Below, piece by piece: positions 36,601 to 47,260 of a DNA stretch of 64,000 nucleotides. The notes under the pieces were generated by a model that did no database searches, had not been told where the DNA came from, and saw nothing but the letters and a program-made list of their open reading frames with translations. Within the stretch, counting starts at the first letter, position 1. Every line of letters begins with the position of its first letter. Origin of the DNA: Saksenaea vasiformis B4078. Lineage: Eukaryota > Mucoromycota > Mucoromycetes > Mucorales > Saksenaeaceae. The stretch is from NCBI GenBank assembly GCA_000697055.1, contig JNDT01001355.1, positions 1 to 64,000 on the forward strand. The letters are read 5' to 3'. The translations under genes and the position numbers were made by a program.

Positions 36601-37124
36601 ATTGGGAGACTTTGCACCCATTTTGTGACGTTCTCCTAAGCAAACTTCGTGTCCGCAGAGAGATGGAGCTTTACGGACTGTGCCTACGTATGAAGGCATT
36701 GGTGCATTTCCACACGTTTAGTCGTCGTGAAGTGTGTGTGCGTCAAAAGATCTCTGTATTGCATGACAAGGACAAGGCGGTGGATAAACAGAAGGTGGAA
36801 GACTACAGTAGAGATGCGGATCGTATATTCAATGAGCACGAACAGGCATATGGCGCTCTCCGTGAATCTGAAAAGCATTTGAGCTTTGTCGATATCCAAA
36901 AGAAGTTCCCGGACAGCTTTGAGAGAATTTGTATTAAAGGTGAGCCCGGGCCAGGGATCGTCTTGGGTGGAGAAGCCGGGACTACGGTTGCACCGATGTT
37001 TCCCTTGACTCCCTACTCCCGTCTTCACCACGCCTGCATCATGGCCAAATGTATTCTAAGTGAATACATTACGATACACAAATTAAGCTATCGTCCTATC
37101 ACGAATATGGACGATTATATGTAA
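33655..37124 (+). CDS. Large repeat-rich protein resembling AF4/FMR2 (AFF) elongation scaffolds
   Basis: Exons 33655-34025, 34072-34651, 34706-34785, 34836-34959, 35016-36388 and 36452-37124 join in phase to 1066 residues. The C-terminal exon (about 844-1066) is helical: FQKLATAHKRRGDQADSEIK, NYILTFYFRDKL, then ELYGLCLRMKALVHFHTFSR and CIMAKCILSEYITIHKL. This pattern of KH-rich helix, long-helix pair and an LxxLCxRxxxLxxxxxF segment resembles the AFF C-terminal homology domain that dimerises in the super elongation complex. VLRLHISLHL at about 357 recalls the short AFF9-binding-type strand motif (LxVxIxLxLL). Residues about 125-320 are basic, Ser/Thr/Gln-rich and disordered. Residues 517-613 hold three Arg/Ser/Asp-rich repeats of about 32 residues, and 666-833 hold about eight degenerate repeats of 17-22 residues. 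The AFF assignment is inference from pattern. An alternative is a generic nuclear RS-like protein. Confidence 0.6.
35411..35700 (+). repeat. Coding tandem repeat, three units of about 96 bp (Arg/Ser/Asp-rich)
   Basis: Three consecutive units encode variants of TRRDSRRYSDEK...KRREER.DD (for example TSRRDSRRYSDDKVGERQQK), each about 32 codons. Reading frame is kept, so unit number can change without breaking the protein. Confidence 0.8.
35858..36340 (+). repeat. Coding degenerate tandem repeat, about eight units of 17-22 codons
   Basis: Units begin with DKRH/DKQH/DKQQ-like tetrads and contain Ser/Thr/Asn-rich stretches such as STTTYPNHTASNADKRHDDD. Units are degenerate at the DNA level but clearly periodic. 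Confidence 0.7.
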
Positions 37125-39009
37125 AAAAGAAAAAAAAAGGAAAAAAAAAGCTAAAAAAAGTTAAAAAAGTTAAAAAGAAAACAGTAAAGTCTTGTAATTC
37201 ACAAGTTGTAAATTTCTGACATTCTTCGGGAAGAATGGCTTATCTTTGCTGCGACACTTTGAATAAAGTAGGTACTACCAAAGGGTTCCCCTTTTTGGGA
37301 CAAGTACAGCACAGCCAGAAAGGTTCGGTTCATTTGAGCGCGATATCCATAAGGAGTGACTGCCACATTTTCATCAACACATGTGTAACACAGTTGGCTG
37401 TCATTGACATTTGGTTGGAAAGCTACCTTTTCTGATTAACCTAAGGGAAGGGTCAATGTGGGCTTAGAATGCTTTGCCACCGAGAGGAGAGATAAGGATA
37501 ACTAAAAAAAAACACAGATGCTTAATCTTTTTTAGAAAGATATACATCTTACCTGAACAAGAAAAGTCTGAATTAATTATCGAAGATAAGCCAGGCTGAA
37601 AAAAAAAGGACCCTATCAATGGCATGCATCGCCAACTTGGTAGTTCCGCCATGATAACTCCGTTGCACGCAAAGTCAAGGTGTTATCAACCAAGTCGGAT
37701 AATGCACAAAAAAGGAAAAAAGAAGACCGTTTCTGATGTGAACACCCTTTTTCTTTTTTAACAACGACAATGGCATCGTGATATGCATATTGCATTAGTC
37801 ATGCGCCATGTCATCTCAGTATTCTTACTACAGTTACATAAGACGAAGAAGGAATGCTTTAAGTTTATTCTTGTAAACGAGACACTTGGTCGTGAACACA
37901 AAATTGACTCAATTGCGCAAATGGCCGATAATAGATTGTAATGTATGTGCACGTGCCGCTTTGCGCAATGCTAACGAGGAATGACCCATTGCAAAATCTG
38001 TCAAAAGGGATTTTCTGTTCAAAATGATTAAGCTGAGTTTCGCGGAGAAAGGGAAAGGTAGATTGCATAAAGTGAACTCCTTTCTGTGGTTAGTGCCAAA
38101 AAAAGAAAGTTCAGATTAAACAGATCGCGCTGGACCGTAGATATCCCATTAGCTATCAAGACAGAGATACATAGCACTCTTTGCGTTTGTTTCTACCAAA
38201 GCACGATAAGGAGTAATAGATGCTGCTTTTTTTTTCTTCATGAGTAGTTGTCTCGCTTCAGAGACTCGGGTAGAAGGATAGCTTTTCTTCTTGTGTTACA
38301 TAAAACTCCTCTTAACGATTCAATAAAACGTACGCCGGCATGTTTCAGGCATTGCATTAGAAGTACGCCCTCAATCACTTTCCATGAAAAAGAAAAGCTC
38401 CGTCGTCCTCTTCCACTTCCATCCTTTTCATAACTCAGGTGCTTGTCTAAATACCTCATTACTCAGCTGGTGGAAAAGGGGTGATGCGTTTCATAATCGA
38501 AGAACTTTCCATCGATACAGAACATCATTACCTCCCATCGTGTAGTCCTTGTGAAATTTTGCTTCGACTCGCTTTCTCTGAACCTTTTCCAAAGTAGAAC
38601 CTGTCCCGATCGTCTATTGCCTCTTTTAGTCTATACGCTTGGAAGCCCAAGGGCAGCATAATAACCTTATCCATCATGCACCCGTTTATCCTGAGTAATC
38701 AAACTATTAAGAGGAAAATATTTTTTTGTGACACCCTACCAAACCCGTTTTAATAAGTGTGCTACACTTTAATGAAAAACTCTTGTAGAGAGAGCGCTAA
38801 GTGGTACGACACCGCCAATGTGCTTTCTGACAGTATAATCATCCAAACGGGTTTGATCTTAAAAAAGTCATGTGTGTATCTTGGAGACTATTATCATGTC
38901 GATCATTTTTTAAGAACAAATAGCTGCAACTTTTTTCTCTGAAGCTATATAAACCCCTTTATTCATTAGAAATCCCATTCTTTATCCATCCTTGCTTTTT
39001 CTCTCAAAT
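37125..39009. other. Intergenic region with purine-rich low-complexity start
   Basis: Just after the AFF-like stop codon, 37120-37180 is a (G)TTAAAAA/AAAAAAG low-complexity tract. The rest has only short frames without motifs. The last 70 bases are the promoter of the next small gene. Confidence 0.4.
38945..38953 (+). promoter_or_regulatory. TATA box of the small gene at 39010
   Basis: CTATATAAA lies 57 bases before the ATG, followed by a pyrimidine-rich leader (CCTTGCTTTTTCTCTC). Position and context fit a core promoter. Confidence 0.6.
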
Positions 39010-39315
39010 ATGTCCTTCGCTCTGTCGCGCTCTGTTGTTGTCAAGTCTTGTCGCTTAGCCCGGGCCTACCGAATGGTTCCATCTACGCCTCAGGTGGCTG
39101 CAAACCAAAAACAAGCAACCCCACACATTCAAGATCACGACGAGCATAGCGCTATTCACGCCCTCTACAACAACGAGAACCAGTCCATGGAGCACTATCA
39201 ACATTTCTCATCACCCGTGCATGCCGCGGATCATATCCATGGCGCACATACCGAACAAGTCGTTTCCTCTGCCGACACTTTCAGCCCTACATTTAACACC
39301 GTGTTTGACGAATAA
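39010..39315 (+). CDS. Small hypothetical protein, possibly mitochondrial
   Basis: A single-exon frame of 101 residues begins MSFALSRSVVVKSCRLARAY. The first 25 residues are rich in Arg/Ser with no acidic residue, as in a mitochondrial presequence. The remainder is His/Gln/Asn-rich (HEHSAIHALYNNENQSMEHY-like) and ends in FNTVFDE. It is preceded by a good TATA box and pyrimidine leader. I do not recognise a family. Targeting is inference from composition only. Confidence 0.6.
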   Translation: MSFALSRSVVVKSCRLARAYRMVPSTPQVAANQKQATPHIQDHDEHSAIHALYNNENQSMEHYQHFSSPVHAADHIHGAHTEQVVSSADTFSPTFNTVFDE

Positions 39316-40100
39316 GCCGCCGCACTTGTCCCTTCTCAATGGCGCCTGTGCCATGTACATAGTCATAGCATGTCCATCTCTTAGTCTTATCCCCCATTCA
39401 AAATATTCTATAACTTTTAACTTGTCTGAAATGAAAACGAATTGGCCTTTGGCTGGCTTAACCATTTATCTTTTATGTGCTTGTTCTATTAATTTTTACT
39501 TCAAGAAGCAAAAGCGCAAATAGAAGTAGTGTGTAGTATATGCGTAATGTGTTTCAACGCGGATTGCGCAAAGACCGTGGGATAAAGTAACCCCATCCTA
39601 CAGATGCTGAGAATTCTAACTCACATGAACTCCTGGCTACCGTTTCATAGAAGCTATTTACCGGCACAGCACTTCGCTCCCGTGATATGTCTAATCAATA
39701 TCTGAGAATCAAATGGAAAAGACGTTCAAGTGGCAGTAGGCAGAACACCACTTCGTCAAGTGTGGGGTTTGAAATAAAGTTCTATTTACAAGGTTTTACA
39801 TACGATTCTACGCCAGCTTCAAGTTATTCGACGTGAGCCTCAGAGAAATTGATGCAAATAAGAACTTACGAATCAACGACGCATACTGGATTTTTCCTTG
39901 GCCCTCCGTGGACACAAAATTTATTTAGAGCGATGTAAAAAAGCGTGCGATAAATAGTATAAACGAGGAGGACATTCTCTTTCGTCGCGAATGAACTACA
40001 GGTGATTTTATCACCTTATACATACTTTACTGTTTGATAAGAAGAGATAGATTGCTTAGGAGAAAAAGAAGGTAAACTTTTAGTAACTTGAGCTAGTCGT
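39316..40100. other. Intergenic region with a repeat fragment in the lipin 3' flank
   Basis: Positions 39846-39945 resemble 55326-55445, listed as a repeat pair. No gene is seen. Confidence 0.4.
39846..39945. repeat. Dispersed repeat fragment, related to 55326-55445
   Basis: It shares, in the same order and orientation, AACTTA(C/T)G, ATCAACGA.CGCATACT against ATTAACGAACGCATACT, TGGAC(A/G).AAAATTTAT and GATGTAAA against AATGTAAA with the segment beside the DDE transposase relic. The two segments differ by small indels. It may be a terminal piece of that transposon family or a shared untranslated-region element. Confidence 0.5.
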
Positions 40101-43100
40101 CTAGATAAAGGGTATATTGTCGAGAGCATCCAACGTCTCGTCCAGATCGGCATCATCAAACATGGTTTCACAGACCACTTTATTCGGCGGCAGTGGGGGT
40201 GGCGGTGGCGGAGGTGATGAGGCGGCTGTGGATGTAGATCCACACTTCCTGCTTTCCATGCTTTCAAAACTACTGCTCCTGCTGAGCAGGGTTGGGGTGC
40301 TTGCAGACGGTTTTAGTGCGGGTGGTCCTGTCGGTTTATGATGTGATTGAGACTTTGAGGATCGGGTCAAGCTTTTCAGGATATCGCGTTTTCGTCGAGG
40401 TGGAGGAGATTCCACCACAGATTCGCTTGGTAGACTGGACGAGTCAGGCACGATTGGCTTCGGTTTCGGAGAAGTCGGTGGTATTGTGACATCGAGTTCC
40501 GGAATCTCAATGTCTGGTAATCGTGGCTTCCAGAAATTCCAGTCATTGAACCGCTCTTGGATGGCACTCTTTTTCAATGGTGGAAAGATCTGGTCCACGA
40601 GGTCATTGAGATCGATATAAGAAGACTTGAAACCTTGAAGCAGCTCCAATTTCAAGTCGCCATATGGATCAATCGTAAATATACGCGACTCAGGGACATC
40701 TACGCTACGATATGATACGGCGTCCGTGATACGATTCCCAAAACCGGCGTAGAACGGTTTCCTGTCGCCGAAAAGTCGTCGGACATCACGAAGACAGGCC
40801 ATTTTAAACACTTCTGGCTTGCGCATAATGACTTCACGGTGAAATGATGCAAAGAGGCGATCGGGCGACATAATGACCGGGCCATCAGGAAGCTGGTATT
40901 TGTCCTGTACCACTTTCTTCAGATATTCACGCGTGTAATCAGCCTGTCCAATCGCTCGGCTTGTAAGGTACAAGAATTTGTAACCATTATTATGTACATC
41001 TGTGTACAGCTTGGCTATTCCGTCATGAGTCCAATCTTTACCGATCATGGTGAATACGTGACCGAGTGTATCTGATTTAGTAATCGTGCCATCGATATCA
41101 GAAATCACAATCTTGACATCGTGGTCCCAGAAGAACACCTTGGCTGCGCATGTGGCGGTACCGAGATAGGACGTGACAGAAAACGTGATGGTATTTACAC
41201 CTTTCTTAAGCTGAAGGTTTTTTAATTGGTCAGACGTCAACCGTAGCGTCTTCGCATAACGTTTTCTGGGATAAAATAACGGCTCTTCATGTACTTCTGC
41301 GGATGCAACGGGCGGTTCTTCCGTTTGCCAACCGACAGAGGTTGCCTTGGTCGTCGTAGTGTAGGTTGTCACATGCTGCTCGTCGTTCGTTGCGTCCGCA
41401 GTTGATCCTTCCAGAGGTTCCGCAGCGGCAGTGGACGACCTACTCCACCATTGGCGCCATCCGCGACCGAAGGACAGGGTATCCCTATTTTCCGCGATAC
41501 CCTCCTCTTGGTCCTCTTTCTCCTTCTCTTCCTTTTCATCATCTTGTTCTTTCTTTGTTGTCAATGGTTTGCGGAATACGAGAAGGGAGGTGAATAAAGA
41601 TCCTGTCTGTCCAGCAGCGTAGTAGCGCTCCTCATAACGAAATACAAGGCGTCGGTCATTCAGAAGATTTGGATTGCGAAGAAAATTATCAAACGTGATT
41701 TGTTGGTCTGCAAAAACCTTGCTGTTTTCTTCCTCATCACAACCAAATGCGGAAAGACCGCAGAGACTCATCTCAATACGGTACACCTGGCCTGATTTCA
41801 TTTGCACCCGAAGTTGTTCGTCTAATTGTTCAGCATTATCGTTCTTTTCTCCGAGAGCTGTCTCCTTGGAAGGATTCTTCGCCTCACAGGCTGTAGCGTT
41901 ACGTGATCGGCCCCATCCCCAAGAATTTTCCTGTTTCGCATTCTTTTCTTCACATGCAACTTCGCCGATATCAAAGCCAGGTCTCTCCGCAACGTTACAC
42001 AATTGGGTTTCCGCATTCTCTGCAGCTAATTCGGCAGAAAGCGGGTCACTTTGGCATTGTCTCTTTGCGTCTCTTGTCGCTTTGTATCCAGCCATATCAA
42101 GCATAATCGCTTCCCCTTCCATGTGCTTGACCTTGGTATCATTTTTCGTCTTATCAGGATACTCAGATGTACGTGTGACATCCATGTGAATACCATGGGG
42201 ATCGCCATTGGCAGGTCGTACAATAAACGATTCCTTCGCTATCGTAGTGGTAGTGACGGAGTCGGGAAGAATGCGTTCCAGTAAAGTGGAACCGTCGTTC
42301 ATCTGATAGACGTCGTTTTGCGGTGTCTGAATTGTCAAGGTCGGCTGCTGATTCGACTCATTAACATTCTCAGTGGCTCTGTGTCTAGTGATAATGGTTT
42401 TGTCCATTTGCTCTTCAATAATCATCTTTGGCGATTGCAATTCGAGCGTTATTTCTTTGTTTTCCTTCTCATCCTCGAAATTATCAACAGTATGCTCGGG
42501 TATCTTTTTGTCATCTGTCGGTGTGCATTGTGTGAGGTTTGCAGATGATCCATGCAAAAGAACGTACCTTTGGTATCTTTAGAAGCTTCGCCGATATTGA
42601 GATATGGTGGTTCCTGATGTAACGATAATTTAGTGCCTGAACAGGATGAGACATTTGACACCTACGTCGTCGTTGTTGTCTGCTGCCATCAAAGGTGAAG
42701 TCTGAAATTCTTCAGGCACGTCGTGATCTGTTTCAAAGACAAAAAATGCTTCCCCTGCCTCTCCAACTTTCATCAAGTACGGTGCCAATTCACCATTCAC
42801 TCTGATTTCGACCTAAAGATAGGCATAAGTCTACTTTGTCACACGTTGAACATAATGTGATTTTCTTCAGAGAAGAATTGGAGTGAACGAACGAACAACC
42901 CATATCCCCAAAAATTGGCAAATTTCTCCTACCTTTTTTTCCTGAGGTCTAAGAACCGACAGCTTTCCAAATCGTACATGAAAAGGTGAGCTCAGAAGTT
43001 CGCCGTCTGGCTGTTCTACAACCACAATGTCGATAGATCCTGACAGTGTCGCGGGATTGATCTCATTGTAGAAATTGTTTATGCTGGTTATAAGGCTGCC

Positions 43101-43121
43101 GATTTTTCCAACGTACTCCAT
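40101..43121 (-). CDS. PAH1: Lipin-family phosphatidate phosphatase (Pah1/Ned1)
   Basis: The family makes diacylglycerol from phosphatidic acid at the nuclear/ER membrane, controlling triacylglycerol synthesis and nuclear membrane growth. Exons 43121-42933, 42812-42666, 42613-42568 and 42514-40101 join in phase to 931 residues. The N-LIP domain starts MEYVGKIGSLITSINNFYNE and continues with SGSIDIVVVEQPDGELLSSP; EPPYLNIGEASKD follows the third exon join. The C-LIP (HAD-like) domain carries the catalytic motif DIDGT at about residues 600-604 within VKIVISDIDGTITKSD, then GYKFLYLTSRAIGQADYTRE, PVIMSPDRLFASFHREVI and GFGNRITDAVSYR. The linker is acidic and Ser/Thr-rich with likely kinase sites. 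The C-terminus ends in an acidic segment (DDADLDETLDALDNIPFI), as in Pah1 proteins that bind the Nem1-Spo7 phosphatase through their acidic tail. Confidence 0.96.
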
Positions 43122-44711
43122 ACTAGCTTTATGTTAGCATGTTACTGCTTTAATAGAGCGCGTTTACTCCAGTGATCCAATGTTTCTGCTGACATGAGAC
43201 CCGAAGCATTGCTCAACTGGACGCATCGCTAATAGAAGTTGAAAAAAATAGTCATACCAGTGCTAACGACCTGCAAATGTCATGCAGATTAACGAGAAAA
43301 GCAGCATTCCCAAGCCAAAGCTTCCCATTAAAAAGGCAGGTCAGAATTATCGAAGAAGCCTTTTGATTGGACAGGAAAGAAGTCTGAGTGTGAAAAGGTC
43401 CGTGGTGATTTGGAACTGAGATAACAGAGAAAATGAAAGTTTCTTCGGTGTCGACAATTGCAAATCCGCTGAGCAATGATTCGTCCGTCGCTGAAAGTAA
43501 AAAGAGCGACATTGCATTGTTGAGTAAAGAGGTAACGAATGGATTGCGGTTGTGCCTTCGCCCTTTGCTCTTTGATAATAAAAAAAAGCGAAAAATCTGT
43601 CTACGGCCGCTTCCATTTAATGGCATAAAAGAAGGTTACCAATTGTAGCCTCTAAGAAGGTAATGAATTTAATAGCATACTTTTGAGAGAGATTCTTTTG
43701 GAGCATTATTTCACTTTTGTAGATTGCCTATGAAGGTGTTCCAAAAGCATATTATTATTTGAAATTCCCTTTCACTGGCTAATGAATGCAATTTTACACC
43801 CTCTCTATTCTCTATCTTGCCGATTACAAGACCAAGAAGATCCAGTATACAGGAACGCAGCCTCTGTATTCGCTAGCGTCATGGTTGGATGTCCAATAGA
43901 AGCTTAATTTCTATTTTCTTTTCCCCAGCTGTGCCGAAATAGGATGACGTACAAGACCTACATGAAATTTGGTTGTATCGTTATTCGGTGGACATCTCTA
44001 CGATTATGGTGCTTTGACAGGCATGCACATTCTAACCATCAGAAGAAATCCAAGACGACGATTCAATATATTAGGATGCCATCGATACTGTAGAGTTTAA
44101 TTGATCTTCAATGGCCCCCTTTTGTTGCATAAGACAAAGTCCTTTAAAAAATGCCCACCAGCCAATAACCTCAATTGCCGATCGATGAACATAAGGTCAT
44201 TGATGACGTCCATAACAGCGAAAGTGTATGGGCATCCGGCATGTGTGTACTCTACATGTGATCTCCCTGTCCAAGCGTACTTATCCATAGATGCGCAAAA
44301 ATGCGTCAAGGACGAGCTTTGCCCGCTCATACTCCATCGTCTTAACAGAAATCACTGGTAACCGTCAAGGTCAATATAACTGACAATTAAAAAAAAGGAC
44401 TGAAACTATCACAAACTATAGTTGAAGGGTTGACGCTAACTGAAATGTGAAATGGTAAAGTTTCGTCCATCGAAATACCGGTTGGCATTTTCTGAGTCTT
44501 TCGTGTAGTGGCTTTACCGCACCGTCGGGCGGGAATTCAAATAGGGATCGGATATGGTATAGTCCGTAAGTATGGCATGGATTTTAGAACGGTTTGGTAT
44601 CGAGCAACCGCTTCCAGTTCGGTCAGAGCCCAGTAGATATGTCAGTAGCAACGTTTTCTTTTTTTGCAGCTTTTTATTTTTATTTTTACATTCGTTGACT
44701 TTATTTTACAT
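43122..44711. other. Intergenic region, no gene recognised
   Basis: This contains the lipin promoter and the 3' flank of the GPI-type gene. Minus-strand frames at 43252-43626 and 44097-44330 and plus-strand frames have no motif or splice structure that I can support. Confidence 0.4.
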
Positions 44712-45146
44712 TTAGAAAGTTACCAAAGCAACTAAAGCAGTAAGCGACAATAGACAGAAGGATACAGCATAATTGGCATTAGCTGCACTGGGTTTTGTTG
44801 TAGCTGCAGGAGGTGGTTGAGAGGGTGCGTTCGTGGGAGCCGCAGAACCGCCCGAAGTTACTGCGCCAGTCGAAGAGGGACTCGCTGTGTGGGAAGCGCC
44901 AGGGTGTTCGGTAGTCGAACCAGCCACAGGAGTGGTCGTAGCATGAACTGTGGAGGAACCATCGGCAGGAGTGGAAGAGGGTTCGTTTGTCTCTGATTTT
45001 GGAGTGCTCTTTCCGCCAGAACCTGGTGCGAAACAGACGGTCTTCTCACAATCTCTAGTCGTTGGAGGAGCATCCTGAGCCAAGACCGTGGCGCAGAATA
45101 GTAGTGCAATAACTAAAAAGCACGTTAGACGGTTATAACGAGACAT
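44712..45146 (-). CDS. Ser/Thr-rich secreted protein with GPI-anchor-type ends
   Basis: A single exon gives 144 residues. A signal peptide (MSRYNRLTCFLVIALLFCAT then VLAQ) is followed by a short Cys-containing segment (RDCEKTVCFAPG) and about 90 residues rich in Ser, Thr, Pro and Ala. The C-terminus has a small-residue stretch then a hydrophobic tail (VSFCLLSLTALVALVTF), the layout of a GPI-anchored wall or membrane mucin. The first ATG after the in-frame TTG is used. A TTTATAAA box lies 54 bases upstream. Function beyond the cell surface is unknown. Confidence 0.8.
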   Translation of the reverse strand: MSRYNRLTCFLVIALLFCATVLAQDAPPTTRDCEKTVCFAPGSGGKSTPKSETNEPSSTPADGSSTVHATTTPVAGSTTEHPGASHTASPSSTGAVTSGGSAAPTNAPSQPPPAATTKPSAANANYAVSFCLLSLTALVALVTF

Positions 45147-45199
45147 ATCTAATGATTGCAAGGCAGAGTAAAAGAAAAAGCAACGACAGAAGCTGTACC

Positions 45200-45207
45200 T
45201 TTATAAA
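45200..45207 (-). promoter_or_regulatory. TATA box of the GPI-type protein gene
   Basis: TTTATAAA is 54 bases upstream of the ATG at 45146 on the minus strand, followed by a short leader. Confidence 0.55.
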
Positions 45208-47260
45208 TGAGTTACAATTCTGGCGTACAGACAAGTTCCGCGATGTACGATCGAGGGGCTGTAAAGCGGTAATCACTTTAAATGGTCATTATTTCTATAT
45301 TGGCGATAGTATGGTTGGACTTGTGCAAGGTATTATGTAACGAAGAAGGCTTCGAAATTCATTTTTGCTCATTAAATCTGAAATTCCTGGGCTTTGGTTG
45401 TACCACCATCACGGAGGATATGATCCACATGAGGGGATATGGATCGTCCAGTTCGGTTTGACAGCCGAGAAAACTCGGGTCTCAGAAAAAGACAAAGTTT
45501 GTCTTATATATACCCGCTATAGGACGGACTACGGACCAATATTGTAAGGAAAACTATGTTCATGAGATAGTTTACTAGCAAATGCTATTCGAATGGTGCA
45601 ACAGCATGACAGTAAAAAAAGCTCCGTAAGACGGAATAACGCAGTACCGGATCAGGCATCTTGCTCGGGGGGACAAAGATCATCATTCAAAAACAGTTAA
45701 TGCTGAACACCATCGTTCCTTTTCCCTCGGCCCGATTAAGAGCGCTATCGGAGTTCAAACAAAAACATTTCTCCATTTAGGGAAATTGCTTGTTCCACAA
45801 ATAGACGGACTTGCGCAGGGACTCGATTGAAATCAAGCTTTCAGCAGAAGCACAACAAATATCAGATAACAGCGTAAGTAAAATGATGGGTCACCGAGAA
45901 TTTTGCCGAGTGCATGCGAGAACGAGGGGGAAAGGCAATCGACACCCAAGTAGGCCGGCAGACATCACATGTTCCACGGAGCACTCGAATAAAAATCCTT
46001 CCCAAGGTAATTACCGACTACGCAAACAATGGGATGATGCATAAAAACCCTGACTGCTGGTACGTTGCCTGCCGTCTGCGCCACCTCCCTTTCCAGAAGA
46101 GATAGGCAACAATCAGTGAAAGACGGTAGACAGCGGCCACATGTCTCTTTCAAGTTCGGTAATAGAATTAGCTTGGAATAATGATTGCGCAGTAGTGCGA
46201 ATGATGTTGAAAAAAAAAGTCCTTTACGGGAAGACCTGTTTCTATAAGAGATTGCGGATACATGCAGATACGCAAAATTAATGCAAACTTCGGACAACAT
46301 AGGAGCCGACAACGTATTTAAAGTTCAAGTACAGATCTCACTTTCTTCTCATGACAAAGGGAGATGAAAATTCGTATCGGCGGTGGCTACAGGAAAAGTT
46401 GCTCCCAAAGGTTATCAGTTTGACAAGATAATGCTGATCAACCTAGGCTATGTCAAGAAAGCACGTGGGTTGCCACTGCTTTCCAAACGATCCGTAGAAG
46501 CAGTTTGGTGTCGGCTTATCTTTACGGCAAATTTAATTACCGTGATCCTTGGGCACAGAATATGCTGTTTCTAAACGAATGATCCTCAAAAAACGTACGT
46601 TTACGTCCTCTGAAATTTATTTTTCCTTATCATTGGTCCCTTTCGTTGGTATGGTGAGTGTTGTCAACGTAGTGTCATATAGACGTATGAGTTGTCCACT
46701 CGCAAAAGTGTCTTTTTCTGTTTCAAACCATGAGACTATTTGACGCTGTCAAACTGTATGAAGTTGTAATTGAAAGCATCCATGTGGTTTAGTTACGCCA
46801 TGGGACTTCTTGATAGGAACTTGGTTTTGACCTCTGTCGAAACGACCCTTTCGCTCTTGTTATCGGTACAATTACCAAGGAAGTTGCTCTTTTTCCGCCA
46901 GGTACGGACAGTGATCGAGATATGCCTTAAAAGAGAACAATGCGAATATTATAAACAATGGCACTACACAATGTACATTTGGTACAGGAAATATGCAATA
47001 ATTGGTAAGATCATGTTATAGTTGGGGGGATCCAAAAAAAATCGATGGCCCACATGGCGGACTCTTCCTGTTCTTTTAACCGACATGTTTCAGTTTGAAA
47101 AGTTTGCCCACCAAAGGAAAAAGTAAACCCATGGTTTAAGAATGCCGGAAAGCGATAAGCGCATCTGCCAATTTTTTTTTACTTCTCTTTACCTTTTTTT
47201 TTTGTACATCTCTTTACGTTAACTACATCCCCATAGAAAACTAACTTATCCTTTTCTGCC
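45208..47260. other. Intergenic region and H+-ATPase promoter
   Basis: Only short frames without known motifs occur; the plus-strand frame near 46383 (GKVAPKGYQFDKIMLINLGY) is protein-like but isolated. The last 90 bases before 47261 contain long T/C tracts, a common leader feature of strongly expressed fungal genes. Confidence 0.4.
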
